Shown piece by piece: positions 25,493 to 35,178 of a DNA stretch of 64,000 nt. The notes beneath the pieces were generated by a model. The model did no database searches and had not been told where the DNA came from. It saw only the letters and a program-made list of their open reading frames with translations. The translations under genes were made by a program, and so were the position numbers. Position 1 is the stretch's first letter. Each line of letters begins with the position of its first letter. Source of the stretch: Ottowia flava (GTDB taxonomy: Bacteria; Pseudomonadota; Gammaproteobacteria; Burkholderiales; Burkholderiaceae_C); the NCBI RefSeq assembly GCF_008017535.1, contig NZ_VRUA01000001.1:124001-188000 (forward strand), written 5' to 3'.

Positions 25493-27208
25493 TCAGGCGA
25501 TGGCAACCGCCGATTGTGCGGCCTGGGGCGCCGATTCTGACGCCCAGCCCGCCGCCCGGGCGCGATTCAGCCCCGAAAGCAAGGCCTGCATGGCCGCTGC
25601 AGAGGTATCGCTGTCCATGCCGACGCCGAAGAAAGCCGGCGAATCGCGCAGGCGCAGCTCCACGTAGGCCATGGCGCGCGCGTCGGCCCCTTCGTCGATG
25701 GCGTGCTGGTGGTAGTCGACCACGCGCACCGGTTGCCCAACCAGCGCGCCCACGGCTGCCGCGAAGGCGTCGATGGGGCCATTGCCCTGCCCTTGCACCG
25801 TGTGCGATTGGCCGGCCCACTGCACCTTTGCGCTCAGCCGGACATGGCGGGCGCCGTCGGCCTGCGTGGCTTCCCAGACCCGATGCTCCACCGCGGCGGA
25901 TTCGCCCAGACCGTATTCGGCGCGGAACAACTGCCAGAGGTCCGCCGCCGTCAGCTCCTTGCCGTCACGGTCCATGACGCGCTGCACCACCTGGCTGAAC
26001 TCGATTTGCAGACGGCGCGGCATCGTCACGCCGTATTCGCTTTCCAGCAGGTAGCTCATGCCGCCCTTGCCCGACTGGCTGTTGACGCGGATCACGGCTT
26101 CGTAGCTGCGGCCCAGGTCCTTCGGGTCGATCGGCAAATACGGGATCTCCCAGACATCGCCGTCCTGACGCGCGGCGAAGGCCTTCTTGATCGCGTCCTG
26201 GTGTGAGCCCGAAAACGAGGTGTAGACCAACTCGCCCGCGTACGGGTGGCGCGGGTGCACCGGCAGCTGGTTGCAGTGCTCGACCGTGCGGCGCACCGCA
26301 TCAATGTCGGAGAAGTCCAGCTCAGGGTCGACGCCCTGCGTGTAGAGGTTGAGCGCGACGTTGACGATGTCGAGGTTGCCCGTGCGCTCGCCGTTGCCGA
26401 ACAAACAGCCCTCAACGCGGTGCGCGCCCGCCATCAAGGCCAGCTCTGCTGCCGCGACGCCGGTGCCGCGGTCGTTGTGCGGGTGCAGGGATACCACCAC
26501 TTCGGGCCGGTCAGCAAAGCGCCGCACCATCCATTCGATCTGGTCGGCAAAGATGTTGGGCGTGGCGTTTTCCACGGTGGTCGGCAGGTTGAGGATGATC
26601 GGCCGACCGGCACCCCAAGCGTGGACAGCCGTTTCGCACGCTTCCAGCGACACCGACAATTCGGCCAGCGAGAAGGTTTCGGGCGAGTACTGCAGCACCC
26701 ACTCCGTCTCGGGCTGCGCATCGGTCAAGCGGCGCACCATGTCGACGTGGTGGCGCACCAGTTCCATCACCTGCGGCACTTCCAGGCCGAACACGACGCG
26801 GCGCCACACCGGTGCGACGGCGTTGTAGACGTGAACGATGGCGCGGCGTGCGCCGGCCAGCGATTCGACGGTGCGTTCGATCAGCTCTTCGCGTGCGGGC
26901 GTCATGACCTGGATGGTCACGTCGTCGGGCACACGGTCTTCCTCGATCAGCTGGCGCACGAAGTCGAAGTCGGTCTGCGACGCAGCCGGAAAGCCGACCT
27001 CGATCTCCTTGAAGCCCACCTGCACCAGCAGGTCGAACATGCGCAGCTTGCGCGCCGCGTCCATGGGCTCGATCAAGGCCTGGTTGCCGTCGCGCAGGTC
27101 GGTCGACAGCCACACCGGCGCCTTGGTCAGTTGCGTGTCGGGCCAGCGGCGGTCGGCGAGGCCGATCGGGGCGAAGGGACGGTACTTGGTCTGCGGTTGC
27201 TTGAGCAT
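25493..27208 (-). CDS. leuA: 2-isopropylmalate synthase, longer (yeast/actinobacterial-like) type
   Basis: A 571-residue LeuA of the second class, beginning MLKQPQTKYRPFAPIGLADRR, with WLSTDLRDGNQAL as the metal/substrate loop, SLHPHNDRGTGVAAAELA as the HxH segment and NGERTGNLD. The C-terminal regulatory domain includes QGQGNGPIDAFAAAV. It is not a close copy of the neighbouring leuA: motif spacing and length differ. The ATG at 27208 follows a leader peptide and terminator-like hairpin (27260-27372), so leucine-responsive attenuation is likely. Both genes probably form one unit. Confidence 0.94.
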   Translation of the reverse strand: MLKQPQTKYRPFAPIGLADRRWPDTQLTKAPVWLSTDLRDGNQALIEPMDAARKLRMFDLLVQVGFKEIEVGFPAASQTDFDFVRQLIEEDRVPDDVTIQVMTPAREELIERTVESLAGARRAIVHVYNAVAPVWRRVVFGLEVPQVMELVRHHVDMVRRLTDAQPETEWVLQYSPETFSLAELSVSLEACETAVHAWGAGRPIILNLPTTVENATPNIFADQIEWMVRRFADRPEVVVSLHPHNDRGTGVAAAELALMAGAHRVEGCLFGNGERTGNLDIVNVALNLYTQGVDPELDFSDIDAVRRTVEHCNQLPVHPRHPYAGELVYTSFSGSHQDAIKKAFAARQDGDVWEIPYLPIDPKDLGRSYEAVIRVNSQSGKGGMSYLLESEYGVTMPRRLQIEFSQVVQRVMDRDGKELTAADLWQLFRAEYGLGESAAVEHRVWEATQADGARHVRLSAKVQWAGQSHTVQGQGNGPIDAFAAAVGALVGQPVRVVDYHQHAIDEGADARAMAYVELRLRDSPAFFGVGMDSDTSAAAMQALLSGLNRARAAGWASESAPQAAQSAVAIA

Positions 27209-27259
27209 GTCGATCTTTCGGTAAAATGTGGAATCGACCAGCAACCTCCCAAAAACACA

Positions 27260-27288
27260 ACGGCCCGTTGCTGGTGCGAACGGGCCGT
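27260..27288 (-). terminator. Attenuator hairpin in the leuA leader
   Basis: Ten-bp stem ACGGCCCGTT/AACGGGCCGT with a 9-base loop. On the minus strand it is followed by TGTGTTTTTG. It lies between the leader peptide and the leuA ATG at 27208, as in amino-acid biosynthetic attenuators. Confidence 0.8.
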
Positions 27289-27318
27289 GATGGGTGCTTT
27301 GCTTTTTGAGTGCGCGCG

Positions 27319-27372
27319 CTACCGTCTCCGCCCGAAGGGGATGGCTAGTAGGTTGAGAGCAAAGCGTGCCAT
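27319..27372 (-). CDS. Leucine-operon leader peptide
   Basis: A 17-residue open reading frame MARFALNLLAIPFGRRR ending in TAG. Its three Leu codons are CTC, CTA and CTA; CTA is rare in this GC-rich window. Ribosome stalling at these codons when charged tRNA-Leu is scarce would allow an antiterminator to form instead of the hairpin at 27260-27288. It is placed exactly where a leuA leader peptide should be. No experimental evidence; a candidate antiterminator pairing was not worked out. Confidence 0.75.
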   Translation of the reverse strand: MARFALNLLAIPFGRRR

Positions 27373-27403
27373 GAGAAAGCGCACTCTAGCATAAGACAAC
27401 CCG

Positions 27404-28291
27404 TCAGTCATGCAAGCCGCGCTCGTCGGGCTCGTCCGTCGAGGTGCTGACGATGCTCGCGTGCTCGCCACGCGCGCGCCGCCAGACGTAGATCACGTAG
27501 CCCGACAGCGCATAGGCGACAAAGAAAATGAAAAGGATGGTCGCCGGCTCGATGCTGACGATGGCGATCAAGAGCGCGATCAGCACCAGCACGATGAAGG
27601 GCACGCTGCGGCGCCCACCAAAGTCCTTGAAGCTGTAGTACGGCACGTTGGTGACCATGGTCAGACCCGCGAACAGCGTCACGGCGAAGGTGATCCAGGC
27701 CAGGTCGGCCCGCACGATCGGCTCGCCGCCGAACAGCGAGATCACCGCACGGAAGATCGGCACTTCGCGGTGCGACGTCAGCATGGCGCTGGTCAGCCAG
27801 ATCAGCCCCGCCACCAGCGCCGCGGCCGCGGGCGAAGGCAGGCCCTGGAAGTAGCGCTTGTCCACCACGGCGGTGTTGACGTTGAAGCGCGCCAGGCGCA
27901 GTGCCGCGCAGGCGCAGTACACGAACGCGGCAATCCAGCCCCAGCGACCCAGCGGGCGCAGCGCCCATTCGTACGCCAGCAGCGCAGGCGCGGCGCCAAA
28001 GCTGACCATGTCGGACAGCGAATCCATCTGTTCGCCGAACGCGCTTTGCGTGCCCGTCATGCGCGCCACTCGACCGTCCAGGCTGTCGAGCACCATCGCC
28101 GCGAAAATGCCGGTGGTGGCCAGGTCAAACCGACCGTTCATCGCCATGACGATGCCGTAGAACCCGCCGAACAGCGCCGCCAGCGTGAACAGGTTGGGCA
28201 GCACGTAGATGCCCTTGCGACGCACGCGCTGCGACATGTCGTGGCCCCAGGCGGGGTGGCGCGGCTCGGAATGCGGATCGGGTGGGTTCAT
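27404..28291 (-). CDS. pssA: CDP-diacylglycerol-serine O-phosphatidyltransferase
   Basis: Inner-membrane enzyme making phosphatidylserine, precursor of phosphatidylethanolamine. The CDP-alcohol phosphotransferase motif is present as DSLDGRVARMTGTQSAFG and DSLSDMVSFG (D-x2-DG-x2-AR-x8-G-x3-D-x3-D). About seven hydrophobic helices; 295 residues from ATG 28291, or 277 from an internal ATG at 28237 (MSQRVRRKG), which may be the real start because family members start close to the RRKGIYVLPNLFT segment. Gene order ilvC-pssA-leuA is typical of Burkholderiales. Confidence 0.93.
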   Translation of the reverse strand: MNPPDPHSEPRHPAWGHDMSQRVRRKGIYVLPNLFTLAALFGGFYGIVMAMNGRFDLATTGIFAAMVLDSLDGRVARMTGTQSAFGEQMDSLSDMVSFGAAPALLAYEWALRPLGRWGWIAAFVYCACAALRLARFNVNTAVVDKRYFQGLPSPAAAALVAGLIWLTSAMLTSHREVPIFRAVISLFGGEPIVRADLAWITFAVTLFAGLTMVTNVPYYSFKDFGGRRSVPFIVLVLIALLIAIVSIEPATILFIFFVAYALSGYVIYVWRRARGEHASIVSTSTDEPDERGLHD

Positions 28292-28294
28292 AGG

Positions 28295-28350
28295 TCAAAC
28301 GGGTCGCCAGCGCTACAACCATCTGCGCAAGCAGCTATCAAAATCAAAGC
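28295..28350 (-). repeat. Dispersed repeat copy R7
   Basis: Minus-oriented: TTTTGATAGCTGCTTGCGCA then GATGGTTGTAGCGCTGGCG. It lies immediately upstream of pssA. The rest of this 329-bp gap holds the ilvC terminator (28552-28575) and otherwise nothing I can identify. Confidence 0.82.
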
Positions 28351-28551
28351 GCATCGGCGCGCATGGCAGGTCGCAATGTGCCGACCGACACGCCCTGAAG
28401 TGTACGGGGCGCCGCCGCTGCGGCGCGATCATTCGCACGCGCTCGGGAAATCCATGAGCGGCTGCCGGCTCCGCCCAGGACCCGCGCGAAGGCGCAGGCA
28501 CGCACTCTGCATTCCGCCTGTCACAGGGCTGGAGAGCCATGTGAAATGCAA

Positions 28552-28575
28552 AAGGGCCACCTGCCGGTGGCCCTT
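28552..28575 (-). terminator. Terminator of ilvC
   Basis: Ten-bp stem AAGGGCCACC/GGTGGCCCTT with a 4-base loop, followed on the minus strand by TTTTGCATTT. It lies 46 bp beyond the ilvC stop. Confidence 0.85.
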
Positions 28576-28620
28576 GTCGCTTGAGGCGACAGGCCAGCGC
28601 CTGTCGCTGGGTCGCGCCGA

Positions 28621-29746
<1,126 letters not shown>

Positions 29747-30238
29747 TTAAACGCGCAACAGACGTTCGCCCCGCCCGATGCCGCTGGCGCCGGTGCGCAC
29801 GGTCTCGAGAATGGCGGACTTGTCGATCGAATTGAGGAAGGCGTCGTGCTTGCTTTGGTCGCCCGTCAGCTCGACCGTGTAGCTCTTGTCGGTGACGTCG
29901 ATGATGCGGCCGCGGAAGATGTCGCAGGTGCGCTTGATCTCCTCGCGCTCCTTGCCGACGGCGCGCACCTTGACCATCATGTGCTCGCGCTCGATGTAGC
30001 TGCCTTCGGTCAGGTCGACCACCTTCACCACCTCGATCAGGCGGTTCAGGTGCTTGGTGATCTGCTCGATGGTGTCTTCCGAGCCGCGCGTCTGGATGGT
30101 CATGCGCGAGAGGCTTTCGTCCTCGGTCGGCGCGACGATCAGCGATTCGATGTTGTAGCCACGGGCCGAGAACAGGCCCACCACGCGGGACAGGGCGCCC
30201 GCTTCGTTTTCAATCAGAACAGCGATGATGTGTTTCAT
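29747..30238 (-). CDS. ilvH: Acetolactate synthase small (regulatory) subunit
   Basis: Confers valine feedback inhibition on the catalytic subunit. The 163-residue protein starts MKHIIAVLIENEAGALSRVVGLFSARGYNIESL, the ACT domain, with SRMTIQT and a C-terminal ALS_ss_C domain (FRGRIIDVTDKSYTVELTG). Typical IlvH length. The gene lies directly downstream of ilvI with a 132-bp gap that contains repeat R9. Confidence 0.96.
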   Translation of the reverse strand: MKHIIAVLIENEAGALSRVVGLFSARGYNIESLIVAPTEDESLSRMTIQTRGSEDTIEQITKHLNRLIEVVKVVDLTEGSYIEREHMMVKVRAVGKEREEIKRTCDIFRGRIIDVTDKSYTVELTGDQSKHDAFLNSIDKSAILETVRTGASGIGRGERLLRV

Positions 30239-30311
30239 GTGTCAGAGCCCTCTTTTCGCCGCCCTCCCCCGCCACCGGTAAGTGGCAGGCTTGGCGCACG
30301 ATAGAATCGTC

Positions 30312-30372
30312 TTGCTATCTAAAAAGTAGCTGCCCGCGCAGATTGCTCTATGGCTAGCAGCCGATTTGGCTT
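30312..30372 (+). repeat. Dispersed repeat copy R9
   Basis: TTGCTATCTAAAAAGTAGC arm, core GTAGCTGCCCGCGCAG and CTCTATGGCTAGCAGCCGAT arm; full-length copy between ilvI and ilvH. It runs into the ilvI stop codon (TAA at 30373-30371). Confidence 0.83.
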
Positions 30373-32149
30373 AAAGGTCTTCAGAACCCAGCAGCATCTC
30401 GGTGATGCCCTTGCCGGCCTGGACCATCGGGAACACGTTCTCCGTCGGGTCGGTGCGGAAGTCCATGAAGACCGTGCGGTCCTTGAGCTTGCGCGCCTCG
30501 CGCAGTGCGGGCTCGACGTCCTGCGGCCGCTCAATCAGCATGCCGACGTGGCCATAGGCCTCGGCCAGCTTCACGAAGTTGGGCAGCGCGTCCATGTAGC
30601 TGTGGCTGTAGCGGCCAGAGTATTCGATCTCCTGCCACTGACGCACCATGCCCAGGTAACGGTTGTTGAGCGACAGGATCTTGATCGGCGTGTTGTACTG
30701 CAGGCAGGTCGACAGCTCCTGGATGCACATCTGCACCGAACCTTCACCGGTGACGCAGAACACTTCCGATTCGGGCTTGGCCAGCTTGATGCCCATGGCG
30801 TAGGGGATGCCCACGCCCATGGTGCCCAGGCCGCCGGAGTTGATCCAGCGGCGCGGCTCGTCAAAGTGGTAGTACTGCGCGGCCCACATCTGGTGTTGGC
30901 CCACGTCGGAGGTGATGTAGGCGTCCGCGTCCTTGGTCATGCCCCACAGGGTCTCGATGACCTTCTGCGGCTTGATGACTTCGGTGTTGTCGCGGTCGTA
31001 CTTCATACAGTCGCGCGCGCGCCAGCCTTCGATCTGCTGCCACCAGGCGTCCAGCGCCGCCTGGTCGGGCTTCTGGTTGGCCTCGCGGACCATGGCGATC
31101 AGCTCGGTCAGCACGTCCTTGACGTCGCCGACGATCGGCACGTCGACCTTGACGCGCTTGGAAATCGACGACGGGTCGATGTCGATGTGGATGATCTTGC
31201 GGTCAACCGACGCGAAGTGCTTGGGGTTGCCGATGACGCGGTCGTCAAAACGCGCACCGACGGCCAGCAGCACGTCGCAGTTCTGCATGGCGTTGTTGGC
31301 TTCCCAGGTGCCGTGCATGCCGAGCATGCCCAAAAAGCGCCGGTCGCTGGCCGGAAAGGCGCCCAGCCCCATCAGCGTGTTGGTGACCGGGTAGTTCAGC
31401 ATGTCCACGAGCTGGCGCAGCTCGGGACTGGCGTTGGACAACAGCACACCACCGCCGGTGTAGATGTAGGGGCGCTTGGCGTTCAGCAGCAGCTGCAGCG
31501 CCTTGCGGATCTGGCCGCCGTGGCCCTTCTTGACCGGGTTGTACGAGCGCATCTCGACGCTCTCGGGGTAACCCTTGTAGGCGGCCTTGTTGAAGGACAC
31601 GTCCTTGGGCACGTCCACCACCACCGGGCCGGGGCGGCCGGTGCGCGCGATGTGGAAGGCCTTTTTCATCACGTCGGCCATGTCGCGCGCATCCTTGACC
31701 AGGAAGTTGTGCTTGACGATGGGGCGGGTGATGCCGACGGTGTCGCATTCCTGGAAGGCGTCCAGGCCGATGGCGGCGGTGGGCACCTGGCCGGAGATGA
31801 TCACCATCGGGATCGAATCCATGTAGGCCGTGGCTATGCCCGTGACGGCGTTGGTCAGCCCGGGGCCGGAGGTGACCAGCGCCACGCCGACGTCACCCGT
31901 GGCACGGGCATAGCCATCGGCGGCGTGCACGGCGGCCTGTTCGTGGCGCACCAGCACGTGCTGGATGGTGTCCTGCTTGTAGAACGCGTCGTAGATGTGC
32001 AACACCGCGCCGCCCGGGTAGCCCCAGACGTATTTGACATCTTCGGCCTGCAAGGCCTTGACGAGAATTTCGGCGCCGCGGAGTTCTTCGGAGTCGCTGC
32101 GCGCTGCAGCAGCAGCGGCCGACTTGATTTCGGCTTTGGAGATTTCCAT
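30371..32149 (-). CDS. ilvI: Acetolactate synthase large (catalytic) subunit
   Basis: Thiamine-diphosphate and FAD enzyme forming acetolactate or acetohydroxybutyrate. The 592-residue protein has the N-terminal [14 protein letters not shown] and [20 protein letters not shown] (catalytic Glu), [21 protein letters not shown] and the C-terminal thiamine motif [20 protein letters not shown]...NN. Here GEGS replaces the more common GDGS, which also occurs in other betaproteobacteria as far as I know. The ATG at 32149 gives the normal start; an Ala-rich 20-residue N-terminus precedes the domain. First gene of the ilv unit. Could equally be called ilvB. Confidence 0.96.
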   Translation of the reverse strand: MEISKAEIKSAAAAAARSDSEELRGAEILVKALQAEDVKYVWGYPGGAVLHIYDAFYKQDTIQHVLVRHEQAAVHAADGYARATGDVGVALVTSGPGLTNAVTGIATAYMDSIPMVIISGQVPTAAIGLDAFQECDTVGITRPIVKHNFLVKDARDMADVMKKAFHIARTGRPGPVVVDVPKDVSFNKAAYKGYPESVEMRSYNPVKKGHGGQIRKALQLLLNAKRPYIYTGGGVLLSNASPELRQLVDMLNYPVTNTLMGLGAFPASDRRFLGMLGMHGTWEANNAMQNCDVLLAVGARFDDRVIGNPKHFASVDRKIIHIDIDPSSISKRVKVDVPIVGDVKDVLTELIAMVREANQKPDQAALDAWWQQIEGWRARDCMKYDRDNTEVIKPQKVIETLWGMTKDADAYITSDVGQHQMWAAQYYHFDEPRRWINSGGLGTMGVGIPYAMGIKLAKPESEVFCVTGEGSVQMCIQELSTCLQYNTPIKILSLNNRYLGMVRQWQEIEYSGRYSHSYMDALPNFVKLAEAYGHVGMLIERPQDVEPALREARKLKDRTVFMDFRTDPTENVFPMVQAGKGITEMLLGSEDL

Positions 32150-32459
32150 GATGAGATGAACCTTTCGAGAATTTCTCTGACGAAAAACCTTGGGTGCCCC
32201 TTGCCAGCCCTTGTGAGGCCGCTTCAGGACTTGAGGCCACACGCCATTGACGACCTATTTCGGTCGCCGGACGGTAACCCGTTTGCCTTTTTGACTGCAA
32301 TTGCACATTATCGCACTGCAGCAGCCGTGTCGCACATCGCCGGGGAATTTGTTCCGGCGAAGGGGTGCCATAATCCGGCGCCGGCCCGACTCGGGCCGGT
32401 GTCCATCCGCTCCAACGCCCTCTTTCGCCGTGCCCAGCGCCCTTCGCTGATCGACCGTC
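32150..32459. other. Divergent promoter region between ilvI and the sigma-factor gene
   Basis: A 310-bp gap without a gene. On the minus strand GATAATG near 32310, with TGC just before it, could be an extended -10 element for ilvI; no strong -35 was found. A GCCGGC-type palindrome (CCGGCGCCGGCCCGACTCGG, about 32376-32395) lies toward the sigma gene. I see no clear leader peptide rich in Ile, Val or Leu here. Confidence 0.4.
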
Positions 32460-33026
32460 TTGGCCACCGAACAAGAACTCTCCGACTTTCTCAAAAGCGT
32501 GGAAAAACGGGCCTTCAAGCGCTCGATGTACCACGTGCGGGACGAGGATGCGGCGCTCGACATCGTGCAGGACAGCATGATGAAGCTGGCCGAGCACTAT
32601 GGCGACAAGCCGCCGGGCGAATTGCCCATGCTGTTCCAGCGCATCCTGTCGAACAGCACGCTGGACTGGTTTCGGCGCCAGAAGACGCGCCGTGCCGTGT
32701 TTTCGAACATGAGCGATTTCGAATCGCCCGATGGTGATGGCGATTTCGACCTGCTGGAGGCGTTTGCGGGCGCGTCCAACACCGAGCAGATCGAAAGCGC
32801 AGAGGACTCCACACGCCGTCACGAAATCCTGGCCGCGATCGAGTTACAAATTCAAGCCCTGCCCACGCGTCAACGAGAGGCGTTTTTGATGCGTTACTGG
32901 GAGGAGATGGACGTTGCGGAGACCGCGGCCGCCATGGGTTGCTCTGAAGGCAGTGTCAAGACACACTGTTCGCGTGCGGTCCAGGCGCTCGCCAAAGCCC
33001 TGCGCGCCAAGGGAATTACGCCATGA
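32460..33026 (+). CDS. RNA polymerase sigma factor, ECF-like
   Basis: A 188-residue sigma-70 family protein of the ECF type. Region 2 is at about residues 20-85 (DEDAALDIVQDSMMKLAEHYGDKPPGELPMLFQRILSNSTLDWFRRQK), then an acidic linker, and region 4 is at 125-180 (ALPTRQREAFLMRYWEEMDVAETAAAMGCSEGSVKTHCSRAVQAL). The start must be TTG at 32460, because the first in-frame ATG (32526) would delete part of region 2. It overlaps the DUF3619 gene by four bases; a possible anti-sigma role of that partner is inference. The cluster is conserved next to ilvI in Burkholderiales. Confidence 0.9.
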   Translation: MATEQELSDFLKSVEKRAFKRSMYHVRDEDAALDIVQDSMMKLAEHYGDKPPGELPMLFQRILSNSTLDWFRRQKTRRAVFSNMSDFESPDGDGDFDLLEAFAGASNTEQIESAEDSTRRHEILAAIELQIQALPTRQREAFLMRYWEEMDVAETAAAMGCSEGSVKTHCSRAVQALAKALRAKGITP

Positions 33027-33487
33027 CCAGACCTTACCCCCCGCATCATGCAGAAGTCGCGCAGAACCGGTTCGGTCTGCGCGTTGCCGCGCGCCTATCG
33101 GCCGGCGCCGACGCGATGCCGCACGATTTGCAGGAACGCTTGCGCGCCGCGCGCGAGCAGGCGCTGGCGCGTCGCAAGCAGCCAGCGGTTGAAACCCGTC
33201 TGCGTACGGCGCCCAGCATTCTGAGCAATGGCCGCGCTGCGGCGCTGGGCTTGGGCGACGACGTGCTCGGGTTCTGGGGTCGCCTGACTTCCCTGGCGCT
33301 TGTTTGCGCGTTGGTGGTCGGCTTGGTTGCCGTCAACGTCGTTCAGGACGATGATCGCACCATGGAAGTCGCCGATTTGGATGCCACGCTCCTGACGGAC
33401 GACTTGCCACCCGAAGCTTATTCCGACCCTGGATTCGTGCAGTATCTGAAGACCAGCGCCAACCGTTCCTCGGCCTCTGGCCGTTGA
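33023..33487 (+). CDS. DUF3619 family membrane protein
   Basis: A 154-residue protein with one transmembrane helix at about residues 90-110 (LTSLALVCALVVGLVAVNVV), an N-terminal cytoplasmic part rich in Arg and Ala, and a C-terminal acidic segment (DLDATLLTDDLPPEAYSDPGF). This is the DUF3619 layout. Overlap with the sigma-factor gene (ATGA) and the single-helix topology make an anti-sigma-like function plausible but unproved. Confidence 0.85.
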   Translation: MTRPYPPHHAEVAQNRFGLRVAARLSAGADAMPHDLQERLRAAREQALARRKQPAVETRLRTAPSILSNGRAAALGLGDDVLGFWGRLTSLALVCALVVGLVAVNVVQDDDRTMEVADLDATLLTDDLPPEAYSDPGFVQYLKTSANRSSASGR

Positions 33488-33507
33488 CCCCAGGTTTTCC
33501 GATCCCG

Positions 33508-34116
33508 ATGCGCCTTGCGCTGCCGTTTTTCCTGCTGCTCACTCTTTTGGCCTCTCCGCCGGTGCTGGCCCAATCGACGCAGCCAGATTCCGGCGCGCTT
33601 CCTGTTGCCGGCAGCCTGCCATGGAGCAGCCTCTCTGCCGAACAGAAAAGCGCACTCAAGCCGCTCGCGAGCCAGTGGCGCTCGCTGGGCGCTGACCACC
33701 AGCGCAAATGGATCGCCGTTACCCACAACTTCAACCGCATGACGGGTGAGGAACAAGAGACGCTTCAGGGTCGCATGAGCGAGTGGGCACAACTCACGCC
33801 CGCGCAGCGCACGCAGGCGCGCATGAATTTCTACGAAGTGCGCCGGGTGCCGGCCGACGAAAAGCGTGCCAAATGGGAGGAATATCAGGCCCTGCCGCCG
33901 GAAGAGCGCGAACGCCTGGCCGGCGACCGACCCAAGCCTCCTGCCGGAGTTGCACCGGCGCTGCGGCCTGCGCCGCGCAACCGTATCCTGCGTCCTGGCG
34001 AAGCTACGGCACAAGGCCCGGCCAAGTCGCCCGCGACGCTGCGTGCACCGGCGAATGTGAATCGCAATACACTCCTGCCTCAGCCGCCAGCTTCGGCGGT
34101 TAAGTCGTCGCGCTGA
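33508..34116 (+). CDS. DUF3106 family exported protein
   Basis: A 202-residue protein with a signal peptide (MRLALPFFLLLTLLASPPVLAQ). The mature part has a DUF3106 repeat-like helical region: WSSLSAEQKSALKPLASQW, RKWIAVTHNFNRM, MSEWAQLTPAQRTQARMNF and YQALPPEERERLA, followed by a Pro/Ala-rich tail. The ATG at 33508 starts at the signal peptide; a TTG at 33484 overlapping the upstream stop is also possible. Function unknown; usually found next to the sigma/DUF3619 genes. Confidence 0.85.
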   Translation: MRLALPFFLLLTLLASPPVLAQSTQPDSGALPVAGSLPWSSLSAEQKSALKPLASQWRSLGADHQRKWIAVTHNFNRMTGEEQETLQGRMSEWAQLTPAQRTQARMNFYEVRRVPADEKRAKWEEYQALPPEERERLAGDRPKPPAGVAPALRPAPRNRILRPGEATAQGPAKSPATLRAPANVNRNTLLPQPPASAVKSSR

Positions 34117-34191
34117 TCCGCTTGGGCGGGGCGGCGCCTCCACCCTCACCCCTTGATCTCTTCTAGCGCGGCGCAAGCGCCCCTACCGGAC

Positions 34192-34740
34192 ATGACTTTG
34201 CCCGATGCTGGCACCCTGCCCCCGTCACCATCGGGACCGAGCGTGCGGCGCGCCCCCTCGCTGCGCCGACGTATGGCCTGCTGGATGTACGAAGGCATGC
34301 TGATGTTCGGCGTGGTGTTCGTGGCCGGCTACGTGTTCAGCGCCAGCACCCAAACCCGCCATGCGCTGGACAACCGGCACGCTCTCCAGGCCTTCCTGTT
34401 CGCCGTCTCCGCGCTCTACTTCGTCTGGTTCTGGACACGCGGCCAGACCCTGGCCATGAAAACATGGCACATCCAGGTCGTCGACAAGCACGGTCAGCGC
34501 CTTGGTGGTGGCCGCGCGCTGCTGCGCTATGTGCTCAGCTGGGTCTGGTTCCTGCCGCCCTTGGCCGCGATGGGTCCCTGGCAGTTGAGTGCACTGGAGG
34601 TATCCGTGCTGTTGTTGGGCTGGGTGGCGGTCTGGGCGCTGCTCAGCCGGTTCAACCGCGAACAGCAGTTCTGGCACGACATTTTGGCCGGCACCCGCCT
34701 GATCGATATTCAGCCCGATCTGGCCCGACGACGCACGTGA
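34192..34740 (+). CDS. RDD family membrane protein
   Basis: A 182-residue inner-membrane protein with three to four hydrophobic segments and the RDD-domain features: RRRMACWMYEGMLMFGVVF at the start of the first helix, GQTLAMKTWHIQVVDKHGQRLGGGRALLRYVLSWVWF in the middle, and QQFWHDILAGTRLID near the end. The ATG at 34192 leaves a 25-residue Pro-rich tail before the first helix; TTG 34153 is an alternative. Last gene of the sigma/DUF3619/DUF3106/RDD cluster. Function unknown; some RDD proteins are ion antiporters. Confidence 0.85.
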   Translation: MTLPDAGTLPPSPSGPSVRRAPSLRRRMACWMYEGMLMFGVVFVAGYVFSASTQTRHALDNRHALQAFLFAVSALYFVWFWTRGQTLAMKTWHIQVVDKHGQRLGGGRALLRYVLSWVWFLPPLAAMGPWQLSALEVSVLLLGWVAVWALLSRFNREQQFWHDILAGTRLIDIQPDLARRRT

Positions 34741-34773
34741 TTCAAACTCCAGCAGCCCTATCCGCCTGTCGTC

Positions 34774-35178
34774 ATGCCGCCTGAGTCTTCCGCTGACCTC
34801 GTCAACCCGCAGAAAGCGCGAACTGGTCTGTCGCGCGTCTGGCACGCTGGCCTTTACTCGCTGGCCGGGCTGCGCGCCGGCTGGCGTGAACCTGCCTTCC
34901 GGCAGGAAGCCATTCTGGCCATCGTGCTGATCCCTCTATCGTTCTGGCTGGGCCGCACCTGGGTGGAAGTGGCGATGCTCTCCGGTTCGCTTCTCCTGGT
35001 CATGATCGTCGAGTTGCTCAACACCGGCATCGAGACTGTGGTTGACCGCATTGGCCCCGAGTGGCATGCGCTGTCCAAGCGCGCCAAAGACATGGGGTCG
35101 GCAGCCGTCCTGCTCAGCCTATTGCTGGCCGGCGGCGTCTGGCTCGCGGCGCTGTACACCCATTTCGCACCGCCATGA
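34774..35178 (+). CDS. dgkA: Diacylglycerol kinase DgkA
   Basis: Small trimeric inner-membrane kinase that recycles diacylglycerol to phosphatidic acid. The 134-residue protein has three hydrophobic segments and the signature ELLNTGIETVVDRIGPEWHALSKRAKDMGSAAV, containing the catalytic Glu and the Asn/Asp cluster. An amphipathic N-terminal region (AGLYSLAGLRAGWREPAFRQE) is also typical. The stop overlaps the start of the LOG gene by four bases. Confidence 0.95.
   Translation: MPPESSADLVNPQKARTGLSRVWHAGLYSLAGLRAGWREPAFRQEAILAIVLIPLSFWLGRTWVEVAMLSGSLLLVMIVELLNTGIETVVDRIGPEWHALSKRAKDMGSAAVLLSLLLAGGVWLAALYTHFAPP

Noticed and set aside
32150-32459. A leader peptide or attenuator for ilvI
   Set aside because: I translated the leader by eye and found only short frames without runs of Ile, Val or Leu codons, and no terminator hairpin before the ilvI ATG.
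30350-32737. A 795-residue plus-strand open frame opposite ilvI
   Set aside because: Antisense shadow of ilvI, which has all motifs of acetolactate synthase on the minus strand. The plus-strand product is His/Val/Ala-rich without any family features.
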